Of a DNA stretch of 64,000 nt, positions 52,685 to 61,172 are shown piece by piece. Within the stretch, counting starts at the first letter, position 1, and every line of letters starts with the position of its first letter. The position numbers and the translations under genes were made by a program. The notes under the pieces were generated by a model that saw nothing but the letters and a program-made list of their open reading frames with translations, had not been told where the DNA came from and made no database searches. Origin of the DNA: Mucilaginibacter sp. SMC90 (lineage in GTDB: Bacteria > Bacteroidota > Bacteroidia > Sphingobacteriales > Sphingobacteriaceae); NCBI RefSeq assembly GCF_022811725.1, contig NZ_CP094527.1:3968001-4032000 (forward strand), read 5' to 3'.

Positions 52685-53809
52685 TTAATCTCCTGCCGGT
52701 TCATTGCTGGCCGCGACATTTGCCTGACTTTCAGCAATTTCTGTTAATAGTGCGTCGGCTGTTTTTTCTTCATCTAACGTTAACACTAACAATTCGGCGA
52801 TTTCATAGTAACCTAACGTCTTGGCTAAGGAGATCATGCCACCATAAGAGGCAATCTCATAATGCTCAGCTTTCTGACCAGCAAATATCAAGCCTACATC
52901 GCGCTCGGCTGTGCCTTCTTCCGTAGCGCTGATGATCTCATCGCCTTCGTCAACAATACCTGCCATAGCCTCACACTTGCGGCTATCTGGCTCTAAACCC
53001 AAAATCCCAAAAATCTGTTCCAGGCGGGCAACGTGCTCTTCTGTTTCCGTCAAATGTTGCTCAAAAGCACTTTTAAGTTCGGCGGAAGTTGCGGCTTCTG
53101 CCATTTTCGGCAGCGTTTCCACAAGTTCGTTTTCTGCCCAAAGCAAGTCTTTTAACTCATTAATGAAAAACTCCATGAGTTTAGAGTTGCCGGTGGAGTT
53201 AGCTTGTTCATCGTCCCATTCGTTGTCTGAAATAATAGTTTCCGGTTCTGATGCAAAAACTCCCTGGGCTTGGTATTCACCTGCGGCTCCTTCATAGGAT
53301 GGTTCGGCAGCTACCTTTTCATCATTTTCGTTGACATCATAACCATTAATATCTTCAGCCTGATCACGAAGTGATTTGATCAGATCATGTCCTTCAACAA
53401 TTCCCCGTTGTTGAGTAAATAGCACCTGCTCCAGTTCCGGGCTAAGTTCGTTTTCAGGATCAAGGGCATTTTTATAAGCAGCTTTGGCGGCATCTTCACC
53501 CCTTTCGCATTCGTTCAGGATAGCGGTAAGATCGTTTCCTGTAAATACCGATTTAACATCAATCCAGGCGCGGTGTAAATCACCTGTTGTGCTGGTACCC
53601 TCGGCAGCTTCTTCACCGAATTGCTGCGCTAAACCGGTCAACTCAGCTACGTTCTCACGGCTTTCTTCAGATAACTTGTTGAATACCGTAATCAGGCCGT
53701 TTTCATCTTCTTTCAGGTCTTTGCCTGCTTTTTCAAAACCAGCCGCGCGGTCATTGTTAACCTTGATGAGATCGTTGATCACATCAAGTGCTTTTTCTGT
53801 GTTTTCCAT
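52685..53809 (-). CDS. DUF2383 four-helix bundle fused to DUF892 ferritin-like protein
   Basis: The 374-residue protein has two domains normally encoded by separate genes. Residues about 1-150 are a PA2169-type DUF2383 bundle (NDLIKVNNDRAAGFEKAG, WIDVKSVFTGNDL). A Glu/Gly/Tyr-rich linker follows, and residues about 210-365 are a DUF892 domain (FFINELKDLLWAENELVETLP, HLTETEEHVARLEQIF) as in YciE/YciF. DUF892 folds like ferritin, and its genes are general stress genes in many bacteria. It lies directly downstream of the manganese catalase gene (50 bases apart), so the two form one operon. Its cellular job is unclear. Confidence 0.87.
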   Translation of the reverse strand: MENTEKALDVINDLIKVNNDRAAGFEKAGKDLKEDENGLITVFNKLSEESRENVAELTGLAQQFGEEAAEGTSTTGDLHRAWIDVKSVFTGNDLTAILNECERGEDAAKAAYKNALDPENELSPELEQVLFTQQRGIVEGHDLIKSLRDQAEDINGYDVNENDEKVAAEPSYEGAAGEYQAQGVFASEPETIISDNEWDDEQANSTGNSKLMEFFINELKDLLWAENELVETLPKMAEAATSAELKSAFEQHLTETEEHVARLEQIFGILGLEPDSRKCEAMAGIVDEGDEIISATEEGTAERDVGLIFAGQKAEHYEIASYGGMISLAKTLGYYEIAELLVLTLDEEKTADALLTEIAESQANVAASNEPAGD

Positions 53810-53859
53810 AGGTGTTTGTTGTAGATTAATTATTTAATTTTTTGTTGAATGACTCACAA

Positions 53860-54813
53860 TTATGCCTTCGCTTGCGTATTAACAGCTTCGTAACTACTCC
53901 ATTGGGCAAGGCCTTTGGGCTCCGCATTTTTTACTTCAGCACTTTTTTCGGCACTCATATTTTTGTTTTCTCTTTGAGTTTCCGTTAGTTCCTTGCTAAA
54001 GTCCTTCGGCAGCTTGGTTTGTCCTTCGGTTTCCTGTATTTGCTGTAAAGGTTGTTCAACAAAAACCCATTCTTTGCCCATTCCTGGCATTTCGCCTTCA
54101 TTCCACGGGCCGCGTACAGCGCCGTCAGATAAATTATAAACCTGTTGGGTATAACGCGGATCGGCGGCGAGCACTCCTGGAGGAAAATTGTTTGGAATAC
54201 TATCCAGCGCCGCCTCAAACATTTTATAATGCGCCACTTCGCGGGTCATTAAAAATGAAAGTGTTTCGTGGATATATGGATCGTCTGTAAATTTCATCAG
54301 GTGCTCGTAAACCAGTTTTGCCCTTGATTCAGAAGCCAGGTTGCTACGCAGGTCAACGGTCAAATCTCCATTGGAGTGGATATATGATGCACACCACGGA
54401 ATACCTTGGCTATTGCGGGGGGTTACACCGCCGCCGGTGATCATCACAAACTGAGGATTAGCCGTTAATGCTTCGTGAATAATGTTTTCCTGAGCAGCAC
54501 GGCCATTCAATACTTGCATGATGTCTGAACTATCTGCCGCATTTTTTAACTCGCCATTAACCCCTTTCAACAGCATCTGAATAGTGGCACCAACTACTTC
54601 CAGGTGACTGAATTCTTCGGTAGCGATATCCATCAGCATATCGTATTTGTCGGGGTGTGGCACTTTGGCACCAAAGGCTTGTGTGAAATACTGCATGGCA
54701 GCGGCCAGTTCGCCGTTTTCGCCGCCAAACTGTTCCAGTAAAAGATTAGCAAAGCGCGGGTCAGGGCGTGAAACCCTGGCATTAAATTGTAGTGATTTAA
54801 CGTGGTGAAACAT
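53860..54813 (-). CDS. Manganese catalase
   Basis: This 317-residue protein has the manganese-containing catalase pattern: QFGGENGELAAAMQYFTQAF near residue 28, TEEFSHLEVVGATIQML near residue 68 for the metal-binding Glu and His residues, and MTREVAHYKMFEAALDS near residue 188. It disproportionates hydrogen peroxide with a dimanganese centre in the cytosol. It is upstream of the DUF2383-DUF892 gene, in a likely stress operon. An upstream leader of 260 bases separates it from the next gene on the same strand. Confidence 0.95.
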   Translation of the reverse strand: MFHHVKSLQFNARVSRPDPRFANLLLEQFGGENGELAAAMQYFTQAFGAKVPHPDKYDMLMDIATEEFSHLEVVGATIQMLLKGVNGELKNAADSSDIMQVLNGRAAQENIIHEALTANPQFVMITGGGVTPRNSQGIPWCASYIHSNGDLTVDLRSNLASESRAKLVYEHLMKFTDDPYIHETLSFLMTREVAHYKMFEAALDSIPNNFPPGVLAADPRYTQQVYNLSDGAVRGPWNEGEMPGMGKEWVFVEQPLQQIQETEGQTKLPKDFSKELTETQRENKNMSAEKSAEVKNAEPKGLAQWSSYEAVNTQAKA

Positions 54814-55073
54814 AAATGTAATTTTTAGTAGATGATAAATGAAATAATTGGGTAAGAGCTTGATAAGAGAGGGATCGTGTGTTAGTACAACTACAAGAGA
54901 GACTTAATGTTTCAACTTTAAATTAAAATATTATCCTATTTTTTAACATCGAATTAGCAGAAAATTTTACGCCGCAAACAAATTTACTGCTTGTGCCATA
55001 GTGATGGTCACTTCATCTGCATGAACAAAATAATAGTTAATAAAAACCATACGCCCGAAAACCCGCCGGGCTT

Positions 55074-55352
55074 TTAAGCTTTAGTAGGAACATTGATATG
55101 ATCATCCGTTCGGCTTAGTATTGTGGAGGGATTTTTTAGGTTCATCAGGAAAGCGCCGAGACGCCATTGGTTTTCATGATTTGCGCCATAGCGGATTTCC
55201 AACCAGTCGCTCTCTGTTTGATGGGTGCCGCTCCTGAGGCACTCATTTATTATTTCAATGGTCAGCCTTCGTTTTAATGAGGGATTGGTGATAAGCTCAA
55301 TGCCGGCCGTCAATTGATTCAGCAAGAAAATGTAATTCTCGCCAATTTCCAC
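55074..55352 (-). CDS. Hypothetical protein
   Basis: A 92-residue soluble protein with a helical NQLTAGIELITNPSLKRRLTI region and a polar DWLEIRYGANHENQWR segment. No family was recognised. It lies 78 bases after the HTH gene on the same strand. Its small size and unusual composition leave it uncertain. Confidence 0.45.
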   Translation of the reverse strand: MEIGENYIFLLNQLTAGIELITNPSLKRRLTIEIINECLRSGTHQTESDWLEIRYGANHENQWRLGAFLMNLKNPSTILSRTDDHINVPTKA

Positions 55353-55430
55353 ATCTGCTGGGGTGGAGCAGTAACCAACAACTTAAAATCAGCTGAAAAT
55401 CGTAAAAATGTGAATGACAGAAAATGGGCT

Positions 55431-55781
55431 CTATATAATGAGGCTGCTTTTTGCCCTGTCTGGCAATCTGCTTTCTAACAGAGCGTTGTACTTAAGCAGT
55501 AATTCCAGGTATTTATCTTTGTATTCTGAATCAATATTCAGTGATTGCAAACTTGGTCGGCAACGGGCTTCATGATCCAACAACAATTCCGGCAGATCTG
55601 CAGAGAAATCATAGTCAATGGCTTGCCCGATTTTCGATACTATATGCGTAGCCAAATTACGTTTCTTGAAATAATTATAAAGCGAATTTCTGCTTGTATT
55701 CAACCCCTCCGCTAACTCACTTAAATTTACCCCTCTTGTGCGGATGGTTTTCTCAACAATTTGACCGATATGTTTTTCCAT
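55431..55781 (-). CDS. Small helix-turn-helix regulator
   Basis: The 116-residue product begins with a helix-turn-helix: NLSELAEGLNTSRNSLYNYFK (about 19-39) and SKIGQAIDYDFSADLP. It is likely a transcription regulator, or a toxin-antitoxin-like HTH. It sits directly upstream of the stressosome operon but divergent from it, so it could control that operon. The rest of the protein is of unknown fold. Confidence 0.78.
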   Translation of the reverse strand: MEKHIGQIVEKTIRTRGVNLSELAEGLNTSRNSLYNYFKKRNLATHIVSKIGQAIDYDFSADLPELLLDHEARCRPSLQSLNIDSEYKDKYLELLLKYNALLESRLPDRAKSSLII

Positions 55782-56132
55782 GGTTGATTTAAAAATTCAA
55801 AAACCCGACCAAATAACAAATTATCTCGGCATTGCCTTTATTATAAATTTCCCCGCCGGAGCTTACTTAATAATAACGGATTCGATGGCGCATATGATTT
55901 CCGCATCATTTGATACACGGCAAAAAAATCCTCAAATCGGGATTTCATTCCACAAAATTGCCCAAAAAAAATTTAATTATAATAGTCGTCACCATACCTA
56001 TTTATCGTCTTAATTAATAAATAAATAAATAATATTTCTTATTTTGAAAAGGGTTATTTACCTTTCCGCATTAATTCAACTTTGCCAAGTTTGAGTTGTA
56101 GGCCAATTAATCACTTACCCTATTCTTCATCC
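55782..56132. promoter_or_regulatory. 350-base divergent region upstream of the stressosome operon
   Basis: No convincing gene. A 77-codon plus-strand frame starting at 55780 has low-complexity composition and no family look. The AT-rich part at 55970-56045 is the likely promoter area for rsbR; no clear TTG / TAnnTTTG pair was chosen. Confidence 0.4.
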
Positions 56133-56996
56133 ATGTCACTTAAAACACATCAATTGCTACAAAAAAAGAAAAAAAACATCCTTGAACTCTGGATGAAGAA
56201 CCAGCTGGCCGATGAAGGACTGCGGGAAGACCTGATCAGTAACGATGAACTGAGAAGCCAATCTGAAGAGTTAGTTGACGCTTTGGTGAGCAATTTATCA
56301 AGCGAAAATTTTACCGACTTAAATTCTGACGAATGGAGCCCGGTTATTGAAATTTTAGGTGGTATAGCCATAACGCGCGCACGCCAGGGTTTTAGCCCCC
56401 GCGAAACAGGTAACTTTGTATTTTCATTAAAGGAAGCATTACTTGAGGTGTTGCAGGAAGAGATCAATAATGATCCTCAACATCTATTTTCTGAAAGCTT
56501 GAAGATAAACCGTTTAATGGATAATCTGAGCGTGGTAACCTTTGAGACTTTTATAAAAGGCCGCGAGGAGGTTATTTTAAGACAAACCGACGAGATTGCT
56601 GAAATATCAACCCCGGTAATCCGTGTATGGGATGGCATACTGGCCCTGCCTATAATTGGTACCCTGGATAGTGCACGTACACAGATAGTGATGGAAAACC
56701 TGTTACAGGAAATTGTAGAAACCGGATCAAGCATAGCCATATTAGATATTTCAGGCGTGCCCGCGGTAGATTCTCTTGTTGCACAGCATTTGATTAAAAC
56801 TGTAAGCGCCACCCGGTTAATGGGTGCAGAATGCATTATCAGCGGTATCCGCCCGGAAATTGCTCAAACGGTAGTTCATCTTGGTATCGATCTTTCTAAT
56901 ATCATTACAAAGGCAACTTTAGCCAGCGCTTTATCACACTCTTTTAAGCTGATGAAGTTGGAAGTGAGAAAATCAAACACTATTGCTAAATTTTAA
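56133..56996 (+). CDS. rsbR: RsbR-like stressosome scaffold protein (RsbRD_N + STAS)
   Basis: Starting at the ATG at 56133 the product is 287 residues. Residues about 1-140 form an RsbRD_N sensor-like domain (LLQKKKKNILELWMKNQLA, RARQGFSPRETGNFVFSLKE), and residues about 165-280 form a STAS domain with ILDISGVPAVDSLVAQHLI and GIRPEIAQTVVHLGIDLSN. In Bacillus, RsbR paralogues with RsbS make the stressosome core, and the kinase RsbT phosphorylates Ser/Thr in these STAS motifs. The predicted phospho-residues are the Ser of the DISG and DS segments and the Thr of PEIAQT. The gene opens a five-gene operon and ends 12 bases before rsbS. Confidence 0.9.
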   Translation: MSLKTHQLLQKKKKNILELWMKNQLADEGLREDLISNDELRSQSEELVDALVSNLSSENFTDLNSDEWSPVIEILGGIAITRARQGFSPRETGNFVFSLKEALLEVLQEEINNDPQHLFSESLKINRLMDNLSVVTFETFIKGREEVILRQTDEIAEISTPVIRVWDGILALPIIGTLDSARTQIVMENLLQEIVETGSSIAILDISGVPAVDSLVAQHLIKTVSATRLMGAECIISGIRPEIAQTVVHLGIDLSNIITKATLASALSHSFKLMKLEVRKSNTIAKF

Positions 56997-57008
56997 TATC
57001 GCTTTATA

Positions 57009-57419
57009 ATGGATAAAATTCCTATTCTGCGGCTGGGCAATTTTTTACTGGTTACTATCCAGGTTGACCTGTATGATCGGTTGGCACTTAACTTAGAGGC
57101 CGACCTGGTGCAGATGGTAAATAAAACGAATGCCAGGGGCGTTTTAATAGATATATCGGCGGTAACCATTGTCGATTCATTTATGGGGCGTATTATTGGC
57201 AACATCGCCAGTATGTCGAAAATACTGGATGCAGAAACGGTGGTAGTGGGCATGCAGCCGGCGGTTGCCATTACGTTGATAGAATTAGGCTTACCGCTAA
57301 AGGGAGTGCACACTGCTTTAGATATGGAGCGTGGTATGAGCTTGTTAAAATCGATGATTGATATAGATGGAGAAGATATAGATCAGGAATCGACCGACGA
57401 TGGTATTATCACTCAGTAA
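57009..57419 (+). CDS. rsbS: RsbS-like STAS-domain antagonist
   Basis: This 136-residue protein is a single STAS domain starting IPILRLGNFLLVTIQVDL. The motif DISAVTIVDSFMGRIIGN holds the Ser that is phosphorylated by RsbT in Bacillus RsbS. It binds and holds RsbT until phosphorylated. An acidic C-terminal tail (IDIDGEDIDQESTDDG) is not part of the standard domain. The stop codon lies inside the next gene (20-base overlap), so the two are translationally coupled. Confidence 0.93.
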   Translation: MDKIPILRLGNFLLVTIQVDLYDRLALNLEADLVQMVNKTNARGVLIDISAVTIVDSFMGRIIGNIASMSKILDAETVVVGMQPAVAITLIELGLPLKGVHTALDMERGMSLLKSMIDIDGEDIDQESTDDGIITQ

Positions 57420-57813
57420 AGACACCGTGCAGGTACTAAAGGAGCAGGACGTTGTTTTTTTAAAAAACCGAGTGAAAGAAGTCGCCGTAAAAATTAAAAT
57501 GGGCTTGGTTAATCAAACCCGCCTGCTTACCGCGGCCAGCGAATTGGTACGCAACATGATGCGTTATGCCAATGGCGGCGTTTGCCAGATAGAGGTTGTT
57601 TCAAGCGGCCGTAATAACGGCGTCAGGCTGATATTTACTGATAAAGGCCCAGGTATTCCAGACATTCCAGCAGCCATGCGTGATGGATTTTCTACAGGTA
57701 AAAGTCTTGGTTTGGGGTTGCCTGGTACCAAGCGACTGGTGAACGAGTTTGACATTAAAAGTAAAGTTGGCGAAGGCACAACCGTCACCATTATAAAATG
57801 GGCCAATGGTTGA
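57400..57813 (+). CDS. rsbT: RsbT-like switch protein/serine kinase
   Basis: The 137-residue protein is a small HATPase domain of the RsbT type: the N box is TAASELVRNMMRYANGG, followed by FTDKGPGIPDI (G1) and LGLGLPGTKRLVNEFDI (G2). In Firmicutes it phosphorylates RsbR and RsbS, leaves the stressosome and activates the phosphatase RsbU. All key residues are present, so it is probably active. It overlaps both neighbours (20 bases with rsbS, eight bases with the following gene). Confidence 0.93.
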   Translation: MVLSLSKDTVQVLKEQDVVFLKNRVKEVAVKIKMGLVNQTRLLTAASELVRNMMRYANGGVCQIEVVSSGRNNGVRLIFTDKGPGIPDIPAAMRDGFSTGKSLGLGLPGTKRLVNEFDIKSKVGEGTTVTIIKWANG

Positions 57814-58816
57814 TGCTACACATATCAGTTTTGCCGCTGACGACCGCAGCTACTTCTCCCTGATAAAAAAAGAGATTCACAGACTGGCAATTGAAGCCGG
57901 CATCAATGTCAACCGTATAAATGAGCTTGACCTCATCGTAGCCGAAATGACATCCAACTTGTATAAATACAGTGATGATGGTGAAATATTGATGGGCACT
58001 TTTGCCAACGGCGGCTCTCCGTATGTTGAGCTAATCAGTATTGATAACGGGCCCGGAATGGTAAACCCGGCCAGGATGATGGTAGATGGAGTTTCAACAA
58101 CCAAAACCTTGGGCCATGGCTTAGGCAGTATGAAACGACTTTCGGATACATTCGAGCTTTATTCGCAACCGGGCTGGGGAACTATTGTGCTTAGCCGTGT
58201 TTACAGCGACCCCGAAAAGTTAAAAGCGGATGAAAAGGTAATCCTGCGGCCGATAGTGGTATCAAAGCCAGGCGAAAAAACAAGCGGCGATGGCTTTGTA
58301 TATAAAAAAACAGATAAATATTTAAAGATGATGCTGGCCGATGGTTTAGGCCATGGGCCCGAGGCTAATAAGGCTATTAACGAGGCGGCCGCCGCATTCA
58401 AAGTATTCCCGGATTACAGCCCTACCGAAACGTTGCGTTTTATTCACGCAAGCATTAAAAAAACCCGTGGAGCGGTAATAAATGTGGTTGGCTATAATTA
58501 TGGTGAAAAAAAATGGTCATCAGCAGGAATAGGTAACATTGCCGCGCGCATGTTTGGGCCGGTAAACTTCAAAAACCACATGTCGTACAACGGCATTGTG
58601 GGCCATAACATACCTAACACCATGAACGACCAGCAGTACACCGCTGATGAATTTAACCAGGTAATGCTTTGTTCTGACGGGATAAAAACCCGAATCGATC
58701 TGGCAAAATACCCGTTAATGTACAAATACGATCTTTCCGTTTTAGCTGCAGCTATATATAAAGACCATGCACGAAAAAACGATGACATGTCAGTGATCAT
58801 AGCAAAAGTTAAATAA
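57806..58816 (+). CDS. Fused RsbT/W-like ATPase and SpoIIE-type phosphatase
   Basis: The 336-residue protein joins an HATPase domain (about 1-130; N box VAEMTSNLYKYSDDG, G1 DNGPGM, G2 LGHGLGSMKRLS) to a PP2C/SpoIIE phosphatase domain (about 150-336; MLADGLGHGPEANKA, VMLCSDGI). In Bacillus, RsbX resets the stressosome by dephosphorylating RsbR and RsbS and lacks the ATPase part. Here both activities may lie in one protein. The gene overlaps rsbT and is one base from the histidine kinase gene. The metal-binding Asp residues of PP2C are present in ADGLGHG and CSDG. Confidence 0.88.
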   Translation: MVDATHISFAADDRSYFSLIKKEIHRLAIEAGINVNRINELDLIVAEMTSNLYKYSDDGEILMGTFANGGSPYVELISIDNGPGMVNPARMMVDGVSTTKTLGHGLGSMKRLSDTFELYSQPGWGTIVLSRVYSDPEKLKADEKVILRPIVVSKPGEKTSGDGFVYKKTDKYLKMMLADGLGHGPEANKAINEAAAAFKVFPDYSPTETLRFIHASIKKTRGAVINVVGYNYGEKKWSSAGIGNIAARMFGPVNFKNHMSYNGIVGHNIPNTMNDQQYTADEFNQVMLCSDGIKTRIDLAKYPLMYKYDLSVLAAAIYKDHARKNDDMSVIIAKVK

Positions 58817-58817
58817 A

Positions 58818-60017
58818 ATGACAGAAGTGGTAAGCATCTCACTCGAGAATGAAATGGACCTGGTGCTTGCTCACAAGCGATCTATGAAGGTTGCCGAAAA
58901 GCTTGGGTTGACGGTAGCAACTCAAACAACATTTGCTACCGCGGTATCTGAAGTGGCCCGGGTTGTAATTGAATACACCGATAATGGCACACTTGTAATT
59001 GGTCTCGTGCAAAATAAAACACGGTATGCGTTAAAGGCAAAAGTGACCTTTAACACCGAAATTAAATTGACCGCAGGTGATGAAAGATTTTACTATGCCC
59101 AAAAGTTAGTGCCTGAATTTGAACTGACAGGCCAAAATGGTGCTTATGCTATAGATATGGAGCTTGGCCTTCCACGGTCTTTAAAACTTGATACAGTAAA
59201 GATAAATTTACTCAGAAAATACTTTCAGGAGGAAGAGCCCCTCAATCCTTACGAAGAAATAAAACGACGAAACTCGCACCTGCACAAACTAACCGCAGAC
59301 CAGGAAGAGGAATTGAGACGGACAAAACTGATAGACGAAAAGAAAACCGAATTTATCTCCATTGCCAGCCATGAGCTTAAAACGCCTTTAACTGTGTTAA
59401 AAGCCTTCACTCAGATGGCAAAAACCACGAAAGAACCGGTTTCCGATAGATTGAGAGGATTATTGAATAAAATAGACCTACAGTCTAATAAGCTTAATTC
59501 ACTGGTTCAGCAACTGCTTGATATTTCGCGAGCCGAAAATGGCAACCTGCAATACAACCTACAGCAAGTAAAGCTTAATAGCTTTATCGTTGATCAATTG
59601 GCAGTGATGCAAAGCATTATGCCCAACCATACTATTAACAGCGCTTTGGGCGACGATGCCGACGTAATGATTGATATCTTACGGATGGAGCAGGTTTTTT
59701 CAAACCTTTTAGGCAATGCCGCCAAATACTCACGCATTAATACAAACGTAGAAGTCAGTTCAGTCCTCAACATTGAAGGGCATATTACCATATCAATTAG
59801 AGATCAAGGCATTGGCATGTCGGCAGATACTATGGCATCCATTTTTGATAAATTTTACCGCGCTGAAGACGTAAGTAAAACCCATGCCGGATTAGGTATG
59901 GGGCTTTACATCACCTCAAAAATTGTGACCGATCATGGCGGTAAGATATGGGTAGAAAGTAAAGAGAACGAAGGCTCTACTTTTCATTTCAGTTTGCCTA
60001 ACTGCGAGGTTGCCTGA
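58818..60017 (+). CDS. Histidine kinase with a degenerate RsbT-like N-terminal domain
   Basis: The 399-residue protein has a soluble N-terminal domain (about 1-135) of RsbT-type ATPase shape: VSEVARVVIEYTDNG matches the N box but has Val where the key Asn should be, and LGLPRSLKLDTVKI is a vestigial G2. A coiled linker follows (about 140-175), then a HisKA domain with His185 in IASHELKTPLTVL, and a HATPase_c domain with LGNAAKYSR, GIGMS and GLGMGLYI. There is no membrane span, so it is a cytosolic kinase. It ends the stressosome operon and probably receives its signal by binding RsbS or RsbR with the dead ATPase domain. No response regulator follows. Confidence 0.9.
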   Translation: MTEVVSISLENEMDLVLAHKRSMKVAEKLGLTVATQTTFATAVSEVARVVIEYTDNGTLVIGLVQNKTRYALKAKVTFNTEIKLTAGDERFYYAQKLVPEFELTGQNGAYAIDMELGLPRSLKLDTVKINLLRKYFQEEEPLNPYEEIKRRNSHLHKLTADQEEELRRTKLIDEKKTEFISIASHELKTPLTVLKAFTQMAKTTKEPVSDRLRGLLNKIDLQSNKLNSLVQQLLDISRAENGNLQYNLQQVKLNSFIVDQLAVMQSIMPNHTINSALGDDADVMIDILRMEQVFSNLLGNAAKYSRINTNVEVSSVLNIEGHITISIRDQGIGMSADTMASIFDKFYRAEDVSKTHAGLGMGLYITSKIVTDHGGKIWVESKENEGSTFHFSLPNCEVA

Positions 60018-60179
60018 GCGCGCTTTAACTAAAATTTCTTAACTGCTACCAGCCAATTCTATTCCTGCTGAGGCGATCGAAAAAGCATGGATCATTAAAC
60101 ATTAATTCCTACTGAGGATTTCAGCTTTACCATTTGAACCGTTTTATTCAAAAATCAGATTTGCTATTAACCCAGTGGA

Positions 60180-60848
60180 TTACTCGTCATCCTCTTCATC
60201 GCTTTCAGCTTCTGCTTTTTTATCCTCCTCCAGTAGGTTGGTTCCTATCGGGTTAGCATCAAGCAGTTTTGCAAACCAGGCCAGGTTGGAGGTCATATAA
60301 CGAAGCGTTTTGTTAGTGTACAAATAACGCTGCCCACCACCCTCAACGTAATCTTTTTCGCCACCGGCCATTCCAACCCAGTACGCATTCGCATTTGGAG
60401 GAATAGTAAAACCTACTTCCTGCAGCGCCCAAAGCACTTGTGCTGCACAGCTGTGCGCGCCATCTTCATTACCGGTTACCAAACAGCCTCCCACTTTGTT
60501 ATAGGGCATATATTGGCCGTTCTCTTTGCTGCTTAATTCTTCATCCCGGAAAATAGCGTCAAGCCGTTCAATTACTTTTTGCGATGTGGATGCCAAATTC
60601 CCCATCCATATAGGGGTGGCAATAATAAAAATCTGGCAGGCTTTGATCTTTTCCAGTATCAGCGGCCATTGATCGCCCTCTCCTTCATCCGATGAGTTGC
60701 CGGTCAAAACCTTGTAATCGTTCAGTCGGATGATCTCAGTTTCAAAACCTTGTTCTTCCAATTGTCCTGCAGCCTTCTCCGCCAGCGCACCGGTATTAGA
60801 AAAGTCGGGATTTCGCTTAAGTGTACAATTGATGATTAATGCTTTCAT
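60180..60848 (-). CDS. Flavodoxin-fold NAD(P)H-dependent reductase
   Basis: Starting at the ATG at 60848 the product has 222 residues, beginning MKALIINCTLKRNPDFSNTG, the phosphate-binding loop of flavodoxin-like reductases (PF03358/PF02525). The region FIIATPIWMGNLASTSQKVIERLD is the second FMN contact. The C-terminal tail is acidic. Members are NAD(P)H:quinone or NADPH-dependent FMN reductases in the cytosol, often redox-stress genes. It is on the opposite strand to the stressosome operon and converges on it, 163 bases away. Substrate unknown. Confidence 0.88.
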   Translation of the reverse strand: MKALIINCTLKRNPDFSNTGALAEKAAGQLEEQGFETEIIRLNDYKVLTGNSSDEGEGDQWPLILEKIKACQIFIIATPIWMGNLASTSQKVIERLDAIFRDEELSSKENGQYMPYNKVGGCLVTGNEDGAHSCAAQVLWALQEVGFTIPPNANAYWVGMAGGEKDYVEGGGQRYLYTNKTLRYMTSNLAWFAKLLDANPIGTNLLEEDKKAEAESDEEDDE

Positions 60849-60892
60849 AAATAGATTTGCAGATAAAATTTCAGTTGCCCGAGCATCCTCGC

Positions 60893-61048
60893 CTAAACCA
60901 CTGACCGTCCCCGGATCACGCCCAGTATTACGGCTATAACAGCTATTACTAATAAAATATGAATTAAGCTGCCGGCGGCATAAGCAAATGTACCGATGGC
61001 CCAGCCAATTACTAGTATAACAGCGATGATGTAAAGTATAGAGTTCAT
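60893..61048 (-). CDS. 51-residue lmo0937-type membrane peptide
   Basis: The frame from ATG 61048 to stop 60893 encodes 51 residues with two hydrophobic spans: MNSILYIIAVILVIGWAIG and AGSLIHILLVIAVIAVILG, then RGRSVV. This is the pattern of the lmo0937 family, small membrane proteins first named in Listeria and common in stress-related loci of Bacteroidota. It lies 44 bases upstream of the flavodoxin gene, probably in one transcript. It is too short for default gene lists. Function unknown. Confidence 0.82.
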   Translation of the reverse strand: MNSILYIIAVILVIGWAIGTFAYAAGSLIHILLVIAVIAVILGVIRGRSVV

Positions 61049-61172
61049 GTTTAGTATGGTTAAAATGTTCATACAAACAAGTTGTTAAAGCCTCGTATTG
61101 TTTTATATTAATAATTAATTAATTTTCAAACAAATACATCTCTTATTCCTTTGTTGGCATACATCTCTTACA

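Noticed and set aside
55780..56013. 77-codon plus-strand frame before rsbR
   Set aside because: Low-complexity composition; the region is better read as the divergent promoter area.
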